Shown: positions 47,974-59,238 of the stretch, piece after piece | Position numbering within the stretch: the stretch's first letter is position 1 | How the letters are laid out: each line of letters starts with the position of its first letter | The notes under the pieces: generated by a model | What the model saw: the letters and a program-made list of their open reading frames with translations, nothing else | The model's database searches: none | Told to the model about the DNA's origin: nothing | From: Ectobacillus panaciterrae DSM 19096 | GTDB taxonomy: Bacteria; Bacillota; Bacilli; Bacillales; Bacillaceae_G | DNA length: 59,238 nt | Direction: 5' to 3' | NCBI RefSeq assembly: GCF_000430785.1 | Contig: NZ_AUMR01000042.1 | Span: 1 to 59,238, forward strand | Translations under genes and position numbers: made by a program

Positions 47974-48734
47974 TTGCTTGCTCCTCCTGCCTTAGCCTGT
48001 TTCAAATCAGGACCTTTAATAAAGTAAGTTTGAGCAATACTGAAAATATTTCCGACTACCCAGTATAGAGATAGTGCAGCCGGGAATTTGATTGCGAAAA
48101 TAACAATCATAATCGGCATAAGCCATAGCATCATAGCCATTTGCGGATTTTGCGCTGTTCCCGTCATCGCAATTTTTTGCTGGATGAATGTTGTGATCCC
48201 TGCTACAACAGGCAAAATATAAAACGGATCCGGATGTCCTAAGTCAAACCATAAAAAACTATGGTGTTTAATTTCTGCTGTACGCATAATAGCATGATAG
48301 AACGCGAACAGAACTGGCATTTGGATAAAGATTGGCAAGCAGCCGGAAAGCGGGTTTACACCGTGCGTTTTATACAATTGCATCATTTCCTGCTGAAGCT
48401 TTTGCTGTGTCGCCTGGTCTTTAGAACTATACTTTTCACGAAGCTTTACCATCTCTGGCTGCAAAGCTTGCATGGCCTTCGTGCTTCTTGTTTGTTTAAT
48501 CATAAGAGGCAATAATGCACAGCGAATAATAAGTGTAACGACCACGATGGATAACCCATAGTTGTTGCCAAATAGCTCTGCAAAATACGTAATTACTTGA
48601 GAAAGCGGATACACGAAGTACTCATTCCAAATACCCTTGCTTTCTGGTGTAACCGGCTGGTTCACTTGGTTACAGCCGCTGATGATTGCAACGAGAGTCA
48701 TCATCATAACCAGAAAAGTAATTTTCTTTTTCAC
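47970..48734 (-). CDS. spoIIIJ: Membrane protein insertase YidC1 (SpoIIIJ)
   Basis: 254 aa. Lipoprotein signal with lipobox ISGC near residue 21, five TM helices, and the YidC core [20 protein letters not shown] containing the groove arginine. Inserts membrane proteins and is needed for forespore SpoIIIAE/SpoIIIE-linked steps in B. subtilis. Confidence 0.97.
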   Translation of the reverse strand: MKKKITFLVMMMTLVAIISGCNQVNQPVTPESKGIWNEYFVYPLSQVITYFAELFGNNYGLSIVVVTLIIRCALLPLMIKQTRSTKAMQALQPEMVKLREKYSSKDQATQQKLQQEMMQLYKTHGVNPLSGCLPIFIQMPVLFAFYHAIMRTAEIKHHSFLWFDLGHPDPFYILPVVAGITTFIQQKIAMTGTAQNPQMAMMLWLMPIMIVIFAIKFPAALSLYWVVGNIFSIAQTYFIKGPDLKQAKAGGASK

Positions 48735-48763
48735 GGACTATTTCCTCCTTTTATGTATAGAAC

Positions 48764-49135
48764 TTACTGCATTTCTTCTCTTTTTCGTTCTTCGCTCGGC
48801 AATTTCATGCCGGACCGGCGCATAACATGAAGCAAACTGCTTTTGACTTGCTCATATGTCATTTCTGCACAAGGCTTCCTTGCTATTATAACAAAATCTT
48901 TTTCGGAATCTATGCATTGTTTTAACTCTGTAAATACTTGGCGAATCATCCTTTTGATATGATTTCGCGTCACCGCGTTTCCTACCTTTTTGCTAACTGA
49001 AAGACCGATACGAAAATCGGATTGACCTGGCTTATCCAAGCAATACAAAACGAATTGACGATTTGCGCTGGACTTTCCCTTTTGGAATACCGCTTGAAAC
49101 TCTGCATTTTTCTTTATACGATTCGTTTTCTTCAT
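48764..49135 (-). CDS. rnpA: Ribonuclease P protein component
   Basis: 123 aa from the ATG at 49135 (AGGAG 11 bp upstream); the upstream 63-codon extension is non-coding intergenic sequence. The RNR-type motif is visible in [12 protein letters not shown]. Binds RNase P RNA for tRNA 5' maturation. Confidence 0.95.
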   Translation of the reverse strand: MKKTNRIKKNAEFQAVFQKGKSSANRQFVLYCLDKPGQSDFRIGLSVSKKVGNAVTRNHIKRMIRQVFTELKQCIDSEKDFVIIARKPCAEMTYEQVKSSLLHVMRRSGMKLPSEERKREEMQ

Positions 49136-49333
49136 CTGTTTTAACACTCCTGTATTTCGTCCAGTGGCACCTGTTAAGAAAAGCACAATCGGCTCGTCCA
49201 GGTACAGAGACCAAGGTTCTCCGCCTAAGAAAGGCGCTTTCGCCAATACATTGACGGAGGTTCTTGGCCAACAGCACCTAGCCGATAGAGCTAGAGCTGG
49301 ACACGCCGATTTACCCTTCTTCATCTACCTAGA
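49136..49333 (-). other. Structured rpmH-rnpA spacer
   Basis: About 200 bp. On either strand CCAAG-3 nt-CTCCG (49211-49223) pairs with CGGAG-3 nt-CTTGG (49255-49267), with an inner GGCG/CGCC hairpin (49233-49244). It carries an open frame only by chance. It resembles an inserted repeat or an RNA element within the operon. Confidence 0.5.
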
Positions 49334-49360
49334 AAAAAGACCACTGAGCGATCAGTGGTC
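49334..49360 (-). terminator. Terminator-attenuator after rpmH
   Basis: GACCACTGA and TCAGTGGTC pair around 4 nt, then six T residues. It begins at the rpmH stop and should lower rnpA expression relative to rpmH. Confidence 0.88.
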
Positions 49361-49494
49361 TACGCAGATAATACTTTTCTTCCCTTGCGGCGACGAGCTG
49401 CAAGAACCTTGCGGCCGTTTGCTGTGCTCATACGGCTACGGAAACCATGTACTTTGCTGCGCTTACGTTTATTTGGTTGGTAAGTTCTTTTCAT
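49360..49494 (-). CDS. rpmH: 50S ribosomal protein L34
   Basis: 44 aa: [20 protein letters not shown], then the [20 protein letters not shown] block and SA-stop. Universally conserved and adjacent to oriC. Short enough to be missed by length filters. Confidence 0.98.
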   Translation of the reverse strand: MKRTYQPNKRKRSKVHGFRSRMSTANGRKVLAARRRKGRKVLSA

Positions 49495-50067
49495 TATATG
49501 ACACCTCCCTGAGGAATAACTGTTAAAGACAGTCTTATAAATTATAGTTAATACCTTAGTGAAATGTCAATGGTTCTTACAATTTTCATCCAATATGCAA
49601 ATTTATCCTATTCCATCCTATTCACAGCTTTTTTCACACTCGATTTTTTTCTTGTGGATAATAAAATTTCCCCTTTCAAAATATCCACAGCTTAACTGTT
49701 TTCTTTTACACAGTATCTCGTATTGTTGACAACTTTTCTCCACAATAGGTTGATTTTGTGGATAACTTTCCAAAACACATTGATATTACTACTCTTTTTT
49801 GATATTATATTTTTGTTTTCACCTTAGAACAAGTTTTCCACAACAACATCTTATCCACAAACTGTGCATAACTTGTGGACATTTTATTTTCACATGTTTA
49901 TAACTACTTGTCCACATATGTATATTTTGTCGAAAACTACAATCTGCATACACTCGTATTTTTTAGATATTTGTAGGTATTTGTATAAATATTCACCGTT
50001 CGGGTTTTAATGTTATACAAAACTTAAACACCTTTGCTCACTATCCTATGTAAAAGGGGGGACACCT
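49495..50067. other. oriC: oriC, upstream part (rpmH-dnaA intergenic)
   Basis: About 570 AT-rich bp with DnaA boxes: perfect at 49653-49661 (minus), 49757-49765 (minus), 49851-49859 (plus) and 49863-49871 (minus, TTATGCACA), plus near matches at about 49618, 49680, 49833 and 49909. Matches the incA/B part of the bipartite Bacillus origin and holds the dnaA promoter. Confidence 0.92.
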
Positions 50068-51414
50068 TTGGAAAACATTAATGATTTATGGAACCGGACC
50101 TTACAAGAGCTTGAAAAAAAGGTCAGCAAGCCCAGCTTTGAAACATGGCTCAAATCAACAAAAGCTTATTCTCTTAAAAAGCATAATTTGACGATTACAG
50201 CCCCAAATGAGTTTGCCCGTGATTGGCTGGAATCGCATTACTCTGATCTGATATCAGAGACTTTATACCATGTAACAGGCGAAGAGCTTGAAATCCGCTT
50301 CATCATTCCGCAAAGCCAAGCTGAAGAAGAATTTGATTATCCTCCTGCGCAAAAGGCAAAGATGATGAACGATGAACCGAACCACTTTCCTAAAAGTATG
50401 CTGAATCCAAAGTATACTTTTGATACGTTCGTAATTGGATCCGGCAACCGTTTTGCACACGCGGCATCGTTGGCGGTGGCTGAAGCTCCTGCAAAAGCGT
50501 ACAATCCTTTATTTATTTACGGGGGCGTCGGTTTAGGAAAAACGCACTTAATGCACGCAATTGGCCACTATGTAATTGAGCATAATCCAAATGCAAAGGT
50601 TGTATACCTCTCTTCTGAAAAATTTACGAATGAATTTATTAATTCCATTCGTGACAATAAAGCTGTTGATTTTCGCAACAAATATCGAAATGTGGATGTT
50701 CTTCTTATAGACGATATTCAATTTTTAGCTGGAAAAGAACAAACGCAGGAAGAATTTTTCCATACGTTTAACGCTCTTCATGAAGAAAGCAAGCAAATTG
50801 TCATCTCTAGCGACCGTCCTCCAAAGGAGATTCCAACATTGGAAGACCGCTTGCGTTCTCGCTTTGAATGGGGACTCATTACAGATATTACCCCGCCGGA
50901 TTTGGAAACACGTATTGCAATTTTACGAAAAAAAGCAAAAGCGGAAGGTTTGGATATCCCGAATGAAGTGATGTTATATATCGCTAATCAAATTGATTCC
51001 AACATTCGTGAGCTAGAAGGTGCCCTCATTCGTGTTGTTGCGTATTCATCTCTAATTAATAAAGACATTAATGCAGATTTAGCTGCTGAAGCATTAAAGG
51101 ACATTATTCCGAATTCCAAACCGAGGATTATTTCCATTCATGAGATTCAAAAGGCAGTTGGACAGCTGTTTCAGGTAAAACTGGATGATTTCAAAGCAAA
51201 AAAACGGACTAAATCTGTAGCTTTTCCACGTCAAATTGCTATGTATTTATCACGAGAGCTTACAGATTCTTCTCTCCCAAAGATTGGCGAAGAATTTGGC
51301 GGCCGGGATCACACAACAGTTATCCATGCACATGAAAAAATTTCAAAGCTTGTTAAAATAGATACTCAGCTTCAAAAACAACTTGATGAAATCCGTGATA
51401 TACTCAAAAGTTAG
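50068..51414 (+). CDS. dnaA: Replication initiator DnaA
   Basis: 448 aa, TTG start after AAAAGGGGGG. Domain I (1-85), linker, AAA+ domain with Walker [15 protein letters not shown] and Walker B LLIDDIQF, and domain IV with the DnaA signature [15 protein letters not shown]. Melts oriC and autoregulates. Confidence 0.99.
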   Translation: MENINDLWNRTLQELEKKVSKPSFETWLKSTKAYSLKKHNLTITAPNEFARDWLESHYSDLISETLYHVTGEELEIRFIIPQSQAEEEFDYPPAQKAKMMNDEPNHFPKSMLNPKYTFDTFVIGSGNRFAHAASLAVAEAPAKAYNPLFIYGGVGLGKTHLMHAIGHYVIEHNPNAKVVYLSSEKFTNEFINSIRDNKAVDFRNKYRNVDVLLIDDIQFLAGKEQTQEEFFHTFNALHEESKQIVISSDRPPKEIPTLEDRLRSRFEWGLITDITPPDLETRIAILRKKAKAEGLDIPNEVMLYIANQIDSNIRELEGALIRVVAYSSLINKDINADLAAEALKDIIPNSKPRIISIHEIQKAVGQLFQVKLDDFKAKKRTKSVAFPRQIAMYLSRELTDSSLPKIGEEFGGRDHTTVIHAHEKISKLVKIDTQLQKQLDEIRDILKS

Positions 51415-51422
51415 TTGAATTA

Positions 51423-51545
51423 TGTGAATAACCCTTCCTGGTTTACACACAGTCTATCCACATGTTGATAGACTGTTTTTCCTTAGCTCAAATAGGTTAT
51501 CCACATATCCACAAGTATTACTACTATTACTACTAATTTTTTATT
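51423..51545. other. oriC: oriC, unwinding part (dnaA-dnaN intergenic)
   Basis: DnaA boxes at 51423-51431 (minus, TTATTCACA) and 51497-51505 (plus, perfect), a near match at 51505-51513, then the DnaA-trio tract TATTACTACTATTACTACTA (about 51517-51536) and an AT run. This is the basal unwinding layout known from B. subtilis. Confidence 0.92.
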
Positions 51546-51595
51546 CTTACTTAATAAACTAGAATTTATACTGATCAGCAGGAGGTTTTTTTAAA

Positions 51596-52741
51596 ATGCG
51601 CTTTATTATCCAAAAGGATTATCTTGTTCGAAGTGTACAAGATGTCATGAAAGCTGTTTCTTCTCGCACAACAATTCCTATTTTGACGGGAATTAAAATT
51701 GTAGCGAATGGAGAAGGCGTTACGTTAACAGGAAGTGACTCTGATATTTCTATTGAATCCTTCATTCCAACAGAGGAAAACGGAAAAGAAATTGCAGAGG
51801 TAGAGCGCTCAGGCAGCATCGTACTGCAAGCTAAATATTTTAGTGAAATCGTAAAAAAGCTTCCTAAGGATACTGTAGAAATTGAAGTAGAAAACCATTT
51901 CATGACAAAAATTAAATCCGGAAAAGCTGAATTTAATTTAAATGGCTTAGACCCGCAAGAGTATCCGCTGCTTCCACAGTTAGAAGAGCACCATGTTTTT
52001 CAAATTCCGACTGATTTATTAAAACATATGATCCGGCAGACAGTATTCGCGGTCTCTACTTCCGAAACTCGACCAATCTTGACAGGTGTCAACTGGAAGG
52101 TGTATAACAGCGAGCTGGTTTGCATTGCAACAGATAGTCACCGTTTGGCTTTAAGGAAGGCGAAGATTACAGGTAAAAATCTTCCGGCTGAATTTCAAGC
52201 AAATGTTGTCATTCCAGGAAAAAGCTTAAATGAACTAAGTAAAATTCTTGATGAATCAGAGGAAATGGTAGATATCGTGATTACTGATTACCAAGTTCTA
52301 TTCCGTACGAAGCATTTGTTGTTTTTCTCTCGTCTGCTAGAAGGAAATTACCCAGATACGTCTCGATTAATCCCGACAGAGAGCAAAACTGATGTTTTGG
52401 TCAACACGAAAGAATTTTTGCAGGCGATTGACCGCGCCTCATTGTTAGCGCGAGACGGCAGAAATAATGTTGTGAAATTATCGACTCTTGGAAGCGATAT
52501 GCTCGAAATATCCTCTAACTCACCGGAAATTGGCAAGGTTGTAGAAGAAGTGCAATGCGAGCAAATTGAGGGGGAAGAATTAAAGATTTCATTTAGTGCA
52601 AAATATATGATGGATGCTTTAAAAGCTTTGGACAGCACAGAAATTCAAACGAGCTTTACTGGAGCAATGCGTCCATTCTTGATCCGTACTGTGAATGATG
52701 ATTCCATCGTGCAGCTGATTTTACCAGTTCGCACATACTGA
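51596..52741 (+). CDS. dnaN: DNA polymerase III beta clamp
   Basis: 381 aa. Three repeats of the clamp fold; LTGSDSDISIES, TDSHRLALRK and the C-terminal LPVRTY are typical. ATG 8 bp after GGAGG. Confidence 0.98.
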   Translation: MRFIIQKDYLVRSVQDVMKAVSSRTTIPILTGIKIVANGEGVTLTGSDSDISIESFIPTEENGKEIAEVERSGSIVLQAKYFSEIVKKLPKDTVEIEVENHFMTKIKSGKAEFNLNGLDPQEYPLLPQLEEHHVFQIPTDLLKHMIRQTVFAVSTSETRPILTGVNWKVYNSELVCIATDSHRLALRKAKITGKNLPAEFQANVVIPGKSLNELSKILDESEEMVDIVITDYQVLFRTKHLLFFSRLLEGNYPDTSRLIPTESKTDVLVNTKEFLQAIDRASLLARDGRNNVVKLSTLGSDMLEISSNSPEIGKVVEEVQCEQIEGEELKISFSAKYMMDALKALDSTEIQTSFTGAMRPFLIRTVNDDSIVQLILPVRTY

Positions 52742-52752
52742 TATGAGGGAGG

Positions 52753-52789
52753 AAAAAAGCTACTAGTAAAAAGAGCTAGTAGCTTTTTT
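52753..52789 (+). terminator. Terminator after dnaN
   Basis: GCTACTAG and CTAGTAGC pair and are followed by TTTTTT. Separates dnaAN from yaaA-recF. Confidence 0.88.
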
Positions 52790-52866
52790 CAGTCCCAATT
52801 CTTTTCTATTGCGCAATTTTTTAGTACAATGAAAGAATGAACACTTTCGGAAAGTGAGCGAATGTA

Positions 52867-53079
52867 ATGAAAACCATTCAAATTTCGACAGAATATATTA
52901 CATTAGGACAATTTTTAAAGGTCGCTGATCTTATCAATACAGGCGGCGCAGCGAAATGGTTTTTGCAGGAGAACGAAGTGTATGTGAACGGAGAAAAGGA
53001 AGACAGAAGAGGAAGAAAACTTTTCGCTAATGACACAGTAACAGTTCCGGCAATCGGTACGTTTCAAGTGAAAGTTTAA
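52867..53079 (+). CDS. yaaA: S4-domain RNA-binding protein YaaA (RlbA)
   Basis: 70 aa, starts MKTIQISTEYITLGQFLKVA with the S4 core AKWFLQENEVYVNGE, RRGRKL. Linked to large-subunit assembly. 15 bp before recF. Confidence 0.92.
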   Translation: MKTIQISTEYITLGQFLKVADLINTGGAAKWFLQENEVYVNGEKEDRRGRKLFANDTVTVPAIGTFQVKV

Positions 53080-53094
53080 AAGGGGAGGATCCCT

Positions 53095-54207
53095 TTGTAT
53101 ATTCAGGAACTGACATTACAAAATTATCGTAACTACGAGCAGCTGCAGCTCTCTTTTGAAGACAAAGTCAATGTAATTATTGGGGAAAATGCCCAAGGAA
53201 AAACAAATTTAATGGAAGCCATCTATGTGTTGGCAATGGCAAAATCCCATCGTACCTCAAATGATCGCGAACTTATCAATTGGGACTCCGAGTATGGTAA
53301 AATAAAAGGGAAGCTTCAAAAACAACATTCTTCTCTCGCATTGGAGTTAATCATTTCAAAAAAAGGGAAGAAAGCAAAGTTGAATCATTTGGAGCAGTCC
53401 AGGCTCAGCCAGTATATCGGCGAAATGAATGTGGTGATGTTTGCTCCTGAGGATTTGAATCTTGTAAAAGGGAGTCCTCAAGTAAGGAGACGCTTCATCG
53501 ACATGGAGCTTGGGCAAATTGCCCCCGTATATCTATATGAACTCAGCCAATATCAAAAAGTACTTACCCAACGAAATCATTTATTAAAGTCTATGCATGA
53601 AGAAACGCCAAAGAATGAAGCGATGTTAGATATATTTACAATTCAGCTGATTGAGCATGGCGTGAACATCTTGAAAAAACGGTTTGAATTTCTTCATTTG
53701 CTGCAGGAATGGGCTGCCCCCATCCATCGCGGCATCAGCAGAGGGCTGGAAGAGCTTAAGATTGTATATAAACCAAGTATAGATGTATCAGAATCGACGG
53801 ATTTGTCGAAAATGAAAGAAGTATACTATGAAAATTTTCAATCTATTAAGAAGCGCGAAATGTTCCGTGGTACTACTTTAATTGGCCCTCATCGCGACGA
53901 TTTACATTTCTTCGTTAATGACAAAAATGTTCAAGTCTTTGGATCACAAGGACAGCAACGAACGACAGCACTTTCCCTAAAATTAGCTGAAATTGAATTA
54001 ATCCATTCTGAGGTAAAAGAATATCCCATTCTTTTATTAGATGATGTATTGTCTGAATTAGATGATTATCGTCAATCTCATCTTTTAAATACCATTCAAG
54101 GTAAAGTACAAACATTTGTTACAACAACAAGTGTTGAAGGCATTGAGCATGAGACATTAAAGAAAGCAAAAACAATTCGAGTAACAAATGGTACGGTAAA
54201 TAGCTAA
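53095..54207 (+). CDS. recF: Recombination protein RecF
   Basis: 370 aa, TTG start 6-7 bp after GGGGAGG. Walker [14 protein letters not shown], signature [16 protein letters not shown], Walker [14 protein letters not shown]. Loads RecA at gapped DNA. No remB gene follows, unlike B. subtilis. Confidence 0.98.
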   Translation: MYIQELTLQNYRNYEQLQLSFEDKVNVIIGENAQGKTNLMEAIYVLAMAKSHRTSNDRELINWDSEYGKIKGKLQKQHSSLALELIISKKGKKAKLNHLEQSRLSQYIGEMNVVMFAPEDLNLVKGSPQVRRRFIDMELGQIAPVYLYELSQYQKVLTQRNHLLKSMHEETPKNEAMLDIFTIQLIEHGVNILKKRFEFLHLLQEWAAPIHRGISRGLEELKIVYKPSIDVSESTDLSKMKEVYYENFQSIKKREMFRGTTLIGPHRDDLHFFVNDKNVQVFGSQGQQRTTALSLKLAEIELIHSEVKEYPILLLDDVLSELDDYRQSHLLNTIQGKVQTFVTTTSVEGIEHETLKKAKTIRVTNGTVNS

Positions 54208-54239
54208 GCAGGGATTGCTTCTGTTAAATGGAAAAGTAG

Positions 54240-56177
<1,938 letters not shown>

Positions 56178-56258
56178 AGAACGACAGGAATATATATTCC
56201 TGTCTTCTCTTCATATAAAACGAGATGTGTTTGGAAATGTAAGAGGAGGTGCTGGTTG

Positions 56259-58721
56259 ATGTCAGATAACCAACAACAAGCCCGAGTTCGAGAAATTAAT
56301 ATTAGCCAAGAAATGCGCTCTTCTTTCTTAGATTATGCAATGAGCGTTATTGTATCCCGTGCTTTGCCCGATGTGCGTGATGGATTGAAGCCGGTTCACC
56401 GCAGAATTTTATATGCGATGAACGATTTAGGGATTGTCGCTGAAAAACCATATAAAAAATCAGCGCGTATTGTTGGGGAAGTTATCGGTAAGTATCATCC
56501 TCATGGCGACGTGGCAGTGTACGATACAATGGTACGTATGGCGCAGGATTTTAACCAACGTTATATGCTTGTTGACGGTCATGGAAACTTTGGATCTGTT
56601 GACGGTGATGCTGCGGCTGCTATGCGTTACACAGAGGCGAGAATGTCCAAAATTTCTATGGAATTGATACGTGATATTGCTAAAAATACGATTGATTATC
56701 AAGATAACTATGATGGTTCAGAAAGAGAACCGATTGTTCTTCCTGCAAGGTTTCCGAACCTTCTTGTAAACGGCGCTACCGGTATTGCGGTAGGGATGGC
56801 AACAAATATCCCACCCCATCAGCTTGGAGAAATTATTGATGGTGTCTTAGCGCTCAGCGAAAATCCGGAAATCACAATTCCTGAACTGATGGAATTAATT
56901 CCAGGCCCGGACTTTCCAACCGCTGGTCAAATTCTTGGAAGAAGCGGAATCAGACGTGCTTATGAAACCGGAAGAGGAACTGTTATTATCCGTGCCAAGG
57001 TAGAGATTGAAGAACGCGGCAACAACAAGCAATCTATTATTGTAACGGAGCTTCCTTACCAAGTGAATAAAGCGAAGCTCATTGAGAAAATTGCGGAACT
57101 TGTTCGCGATAAGAAAATTGATGGGATTACAGACTTGCGTGATGAGTCTGACCGTAATGGTATGCGTATTGTTATGGAAGTGAGAAGAGACGCAAATGCC
57201 AACGTGCTGTTAAATAACTTATATAAGCACACTGCTTTGCAAACAAGCTTTGGCATTAATCTGCTGTCTCTAGTAGACGGAGAACCGAAAGTATTAGATC
57301 TTAAACAATGCTTGTATTATTATCTGGAGCATCAGAAAGTAGTAATTCGCAGACGTACTGCATACGAGTTAGAGAAAGCGGAGGCACGCGCTCATATTTT
57401 AGAAGGTTTACGTATAGCGCTCGATCACTTGGATGAGGTCATCAGTCTTATTCGCAGCTCTCGTACAGCAGATATTGCACGTCAAGGTTTAATCGAACGT
57501 TTTGGTTTAAGCGATAAGCAAGCGCAGGCGATTCTTGACATGCGCTTACAGCGTCTAACAGGCTTAGAGCGTGATAAGATTGAAGAAGAATATGCAGAGC
57601 TGTTAAGTCTTATTGCTGAGCTAAAAGCGATTTTGGCAGATGAAGAAAAGGTATTAGAGATTATTAGAAACGAACTATCGGAAATTAAAGAGCGTTTTAA
57701 TGATACGCGCAGAACAGAAATTGTTCTAGGCGGTATGGAAGCTATCGAAGATGAAGACTTAATTCCGGAACAAAATATTGTAATTACCCTCACGCATAAC
57801 GGATATGTTAAAAGGTTGCCTGCTTCTACTTATAGAAGCCAAAATAGAGGCGGACGCGGTGTACAGGGAATGGGAACGAATGAAGACGATTTTGTAGAGC
57901 ATTTGCTCACAACTTCTACGCACGACCATATCCTCTTCTTTACGAATAAAGGTAAGGTATATCGTACAAAAGGATACGAAATTCCAGAGTACAGCAGAAC
58001 TGCAAAAGGCATTCCTATTATTAACCTTTTAGAAGTAGAGAAAGGCGAATGGGTAAATGCTATCATTCCGATTCGTGAGTTTAGTGACGACTCTTATTTG
58101 TTCTTTGCGACTAAGGATGGATTGGCAAAGCGCACGCCTTTATCTTCTTTTGCAAATATTCGCAACAACGGTTTAATTGCGATTACATTGCGTGAAGAAG
58201 ATGAACTCATCTCTGTTCGTTTAACAGGGGGAGACAAGGATATTGTTGTCGGGACAAGCGATGGTATGCTGATTCGATTCCATGAGCAAGATGTACGCTC
58301 TATGGGAAGAACGGCAGCCGGCGTTAAAGCTATCAGCTTGAGTGAGGAAGATCAAGTTGTGGGCATGGAAATCGCGGAAGATAATATGGATGTATTAATT
58401 GTTACGAGAAACGGCTACGGCAAACGGACGCCTATTGAGGAATATCGTATTCAAACCCGCGGCGGAAAAGGATTAAAAACGTGTAATATCACTGATAAGA
58501 ACGGTAAATTGATTGCCCTTAAATCAGTTCATGGGGAAGAAGATATCATGCTCATCACAGTTGCTGGTGTGTTAATCCGTATGCCGGTAGATCAAATCTC
58601 ACGGATGGGCCGTAATACGCAGGGAGTCAAGCTGATTCGTCTAGAAGGAGACCAAGAGGTAGCGACTGTCGCTAAGGCACAGCGTGAAGAAGATATAGAG
58701 ATTGAAATGGAAGTGGAATAA
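56259..58721 (+). CDS. gyrA: DNA gyrase subunit A
   Basis: 820 aa, ATG 9 bp after GGAGG. The active-site Tyr is in [11 protein letters not shown]; the quinolone-resistance region reads [15 protein letters not shown] with the usual Ser replaced by Val/Ala-side residues as HGDVAVY. GyrA box [11 protein letters not shown] and six beta-pinwheel repeats at the C-terminus. A 22-bp palindrome (56183-56204) lies between gyrB and gyrA. Confidence 0.97.
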   Translation: MSDNQQQARVREINISQEMRSSFLDYAMSVIVSRALPDVRDGLKPVHRRILYAMNDLGIVAEKPYKKSARIVGEVIGKYHPHGDVAVYDTMVRMAQDFNQRYMLVDGHGNFGSVDGDAAAAMRYTEARMSKISMELIRDIAKNTIDYQDNYDGSEREPIVLPARFPNLLVNGATGIAVGMATNIPPHQLGEIIDGVLALSENPEITIPELMELIPGPDFPTAGQILGRSGIRRAYETGRGTVIIRAKVEIEERGNNKQSIIVTELPYQVNKAKLIEKIAELVRDKKIDGITDLRDESDRNGMRIVMEVRRDANANVLLNNLYKHTALQTSFGINLLSLVDGEPKVLDLKQCLYYYLEHQKVVIRRRTAYELEKAEARAHILEGLRIALDHLDEVISLIRSSRTADIARQGLIERFGLSDKQAQAILDMRLQRLTGLERDKIEEEYAELLSLIAELKAILADEEKVLEIIRNELSEIKERFNDTRRTEIVLGGMEAIEDEDLIPEQNIVITLTHNGYVKRLPASTYRSQNRGGRGVQGMGTNEDDFVEHLLTTSTHDHILFFTNKGKVYRTKGYEIPEYSRTAKGIPIINLLEVEKGEWVNAIIPIREFSDDSYLFFATKDGLAKRTPLSSFANIRNNGLIAITLREEDELISVRLTGGDKDIVVGTSDGMLIRFHEQDVRSMGRTAAGVKAISLSEEDQVVGMEIAEDNMDVLIVTRNGYGKRTPIEEYRIQTRGGKGLKTCNITDKNGKLIALKSVHGEEDIMLITVAGVLIRMPVDQISRMGRNTQGVKLIRLEGDQEVATVAKAQREEDIEIEMEVE

Positions 58722-58724
58722 AAG

Positions 58725-58755
58725 TGAGGGGGAGAAATCCTCCTCATTTTTTTAT
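58725..58755 (+). terminator. Terminator of gyrA
   Basis: TGAGGGGGA and TCCTCCTCA pair (one G-T) followed by seven T residues. Confidence 0.9.
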
Positions 58756-58841
58756 TTTTAAAATAAGCTTGCATTTCGACAAATAAGCTTATATAATAAC
58801 AAAAGTCAGCAAGTTGCTTATTAAACATTTTTAAAAAGTTG

Positions 58842-58870
58842 TTGACGAAAGAAATGCAGTATGTTATATT
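58842..58870 (+). promoter_or_regulatory. rRNA operon promoter
   Basis: TTGACG, 17-bp spacer, TATATT, about 90 bp before 16S. Confidence 0.75.
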
Positions 58871-58956
58871 ATAAAAGTCGCTTCAAGCGGCAATGAACTT
58901 TGAAAACTAAACAAAACATGAAACGTCAATTTTTATTTTAAAGCTAGACAAACACT

Positions 58957-59238
<282 letters not shown>

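Noticed and set aside
49136-49324. N-terminal extension of RnpA by 63 codons
   Set aside because: The conserved protein begins at MKKTNRIKK, and the extension covers a structured intergenic spacer with no family similarity.

Overview
The window is low-GC Firmicute DNA and carries the replication-origin side of a spore-forming Bacillaceae chromosome. The evidence is the gene order rlmH-htrC-walJ-yycI-yycH-walK-walR ... purA-dnaC-rplI-gdpP-yybS-rpsR-ssb-rpsF-ychF ... yyaC-parB-parA-noc-rsmG-mnmG-mnmE-jag-spoIIIJ-rnpA-rpmH-oriC-dnaA-dnaN-yaaA-recF-gyrB-gyrA-rrn, together with sporulation genes (sspH, yyaC, spoIIIJ). The content resembles the Bacillus cereus group and its relatives: a BA_5709-type CxxH/CxxC gene lies beside rlmH, and remB is absent between recF and gyrB. 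I do not assign a species.

Layout. (1) 1-9.2 kb is accessory or semi-conserved: a 25-bp tandem repeat; a four-gene lipid-linked glycosylation operon; an IS1182-type transposase relic; an uncharacterised protein; a secreted helical protein; a methyltransferase; thiC under a TPP riboswitch with an overlapping zinc-ribbon microprotein; sspH behind a consensus sigma-G promoter; and a small HTH protein. (2) 9.2-20.8 kb is a mosaic, mostly AT-rich. Short direct repeats of the rlmH 3' end (sense: EPYHK-stop, as in the staphylococcal SCC attachment site) recur at about 9.24, 12.67, 13.88, 15.18 and 17.58 kb and end at rlmH itself (20.81 kb). They cut the region into five modules. These hold an IS630 relic, an O-antigen-ligase-like gene and a DUF1904 gene; a lone DoxX gene; a lone two-TM orphan; an IS66 relic and an acyltransferase; and a carboxynorspermidine synthase/decarboxylase pair with a long structured leader. 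No ccr-type recombinase is present in the window. (3) 20.8-48.7 kb is the conserved core left of oriC, almost all on the minus strand (leading strand for this arm). It includes the WalRK operon, four tRNAs, purA with PurBoxes, and the S6-SSB-S18 operon. It also includes parB/parA/noc, with three perfect parS sites (in walK, in parB and upstream of noc). (4) 48.7-51.6 kb is the origin. rpmH-rnpA-spoIIIJ-jag diverge from dnaA-dnaN, and DnaA-box clusters flank dnaA, with a DnaA-trio tract before dnaN. (5) 51.6-59.2 kb holds plus-strand dnaN, yaaA, recF, gyrB, gyrA and the start of a 16S rRNA gene cut by the window end.

The most unusual feature is the multi-copy rlmH-att array. It suggests repeated insertion, or serial recombination, of SCC-like cassettes at rlmH in a Bacillus relative, including modules that carry only one gene.
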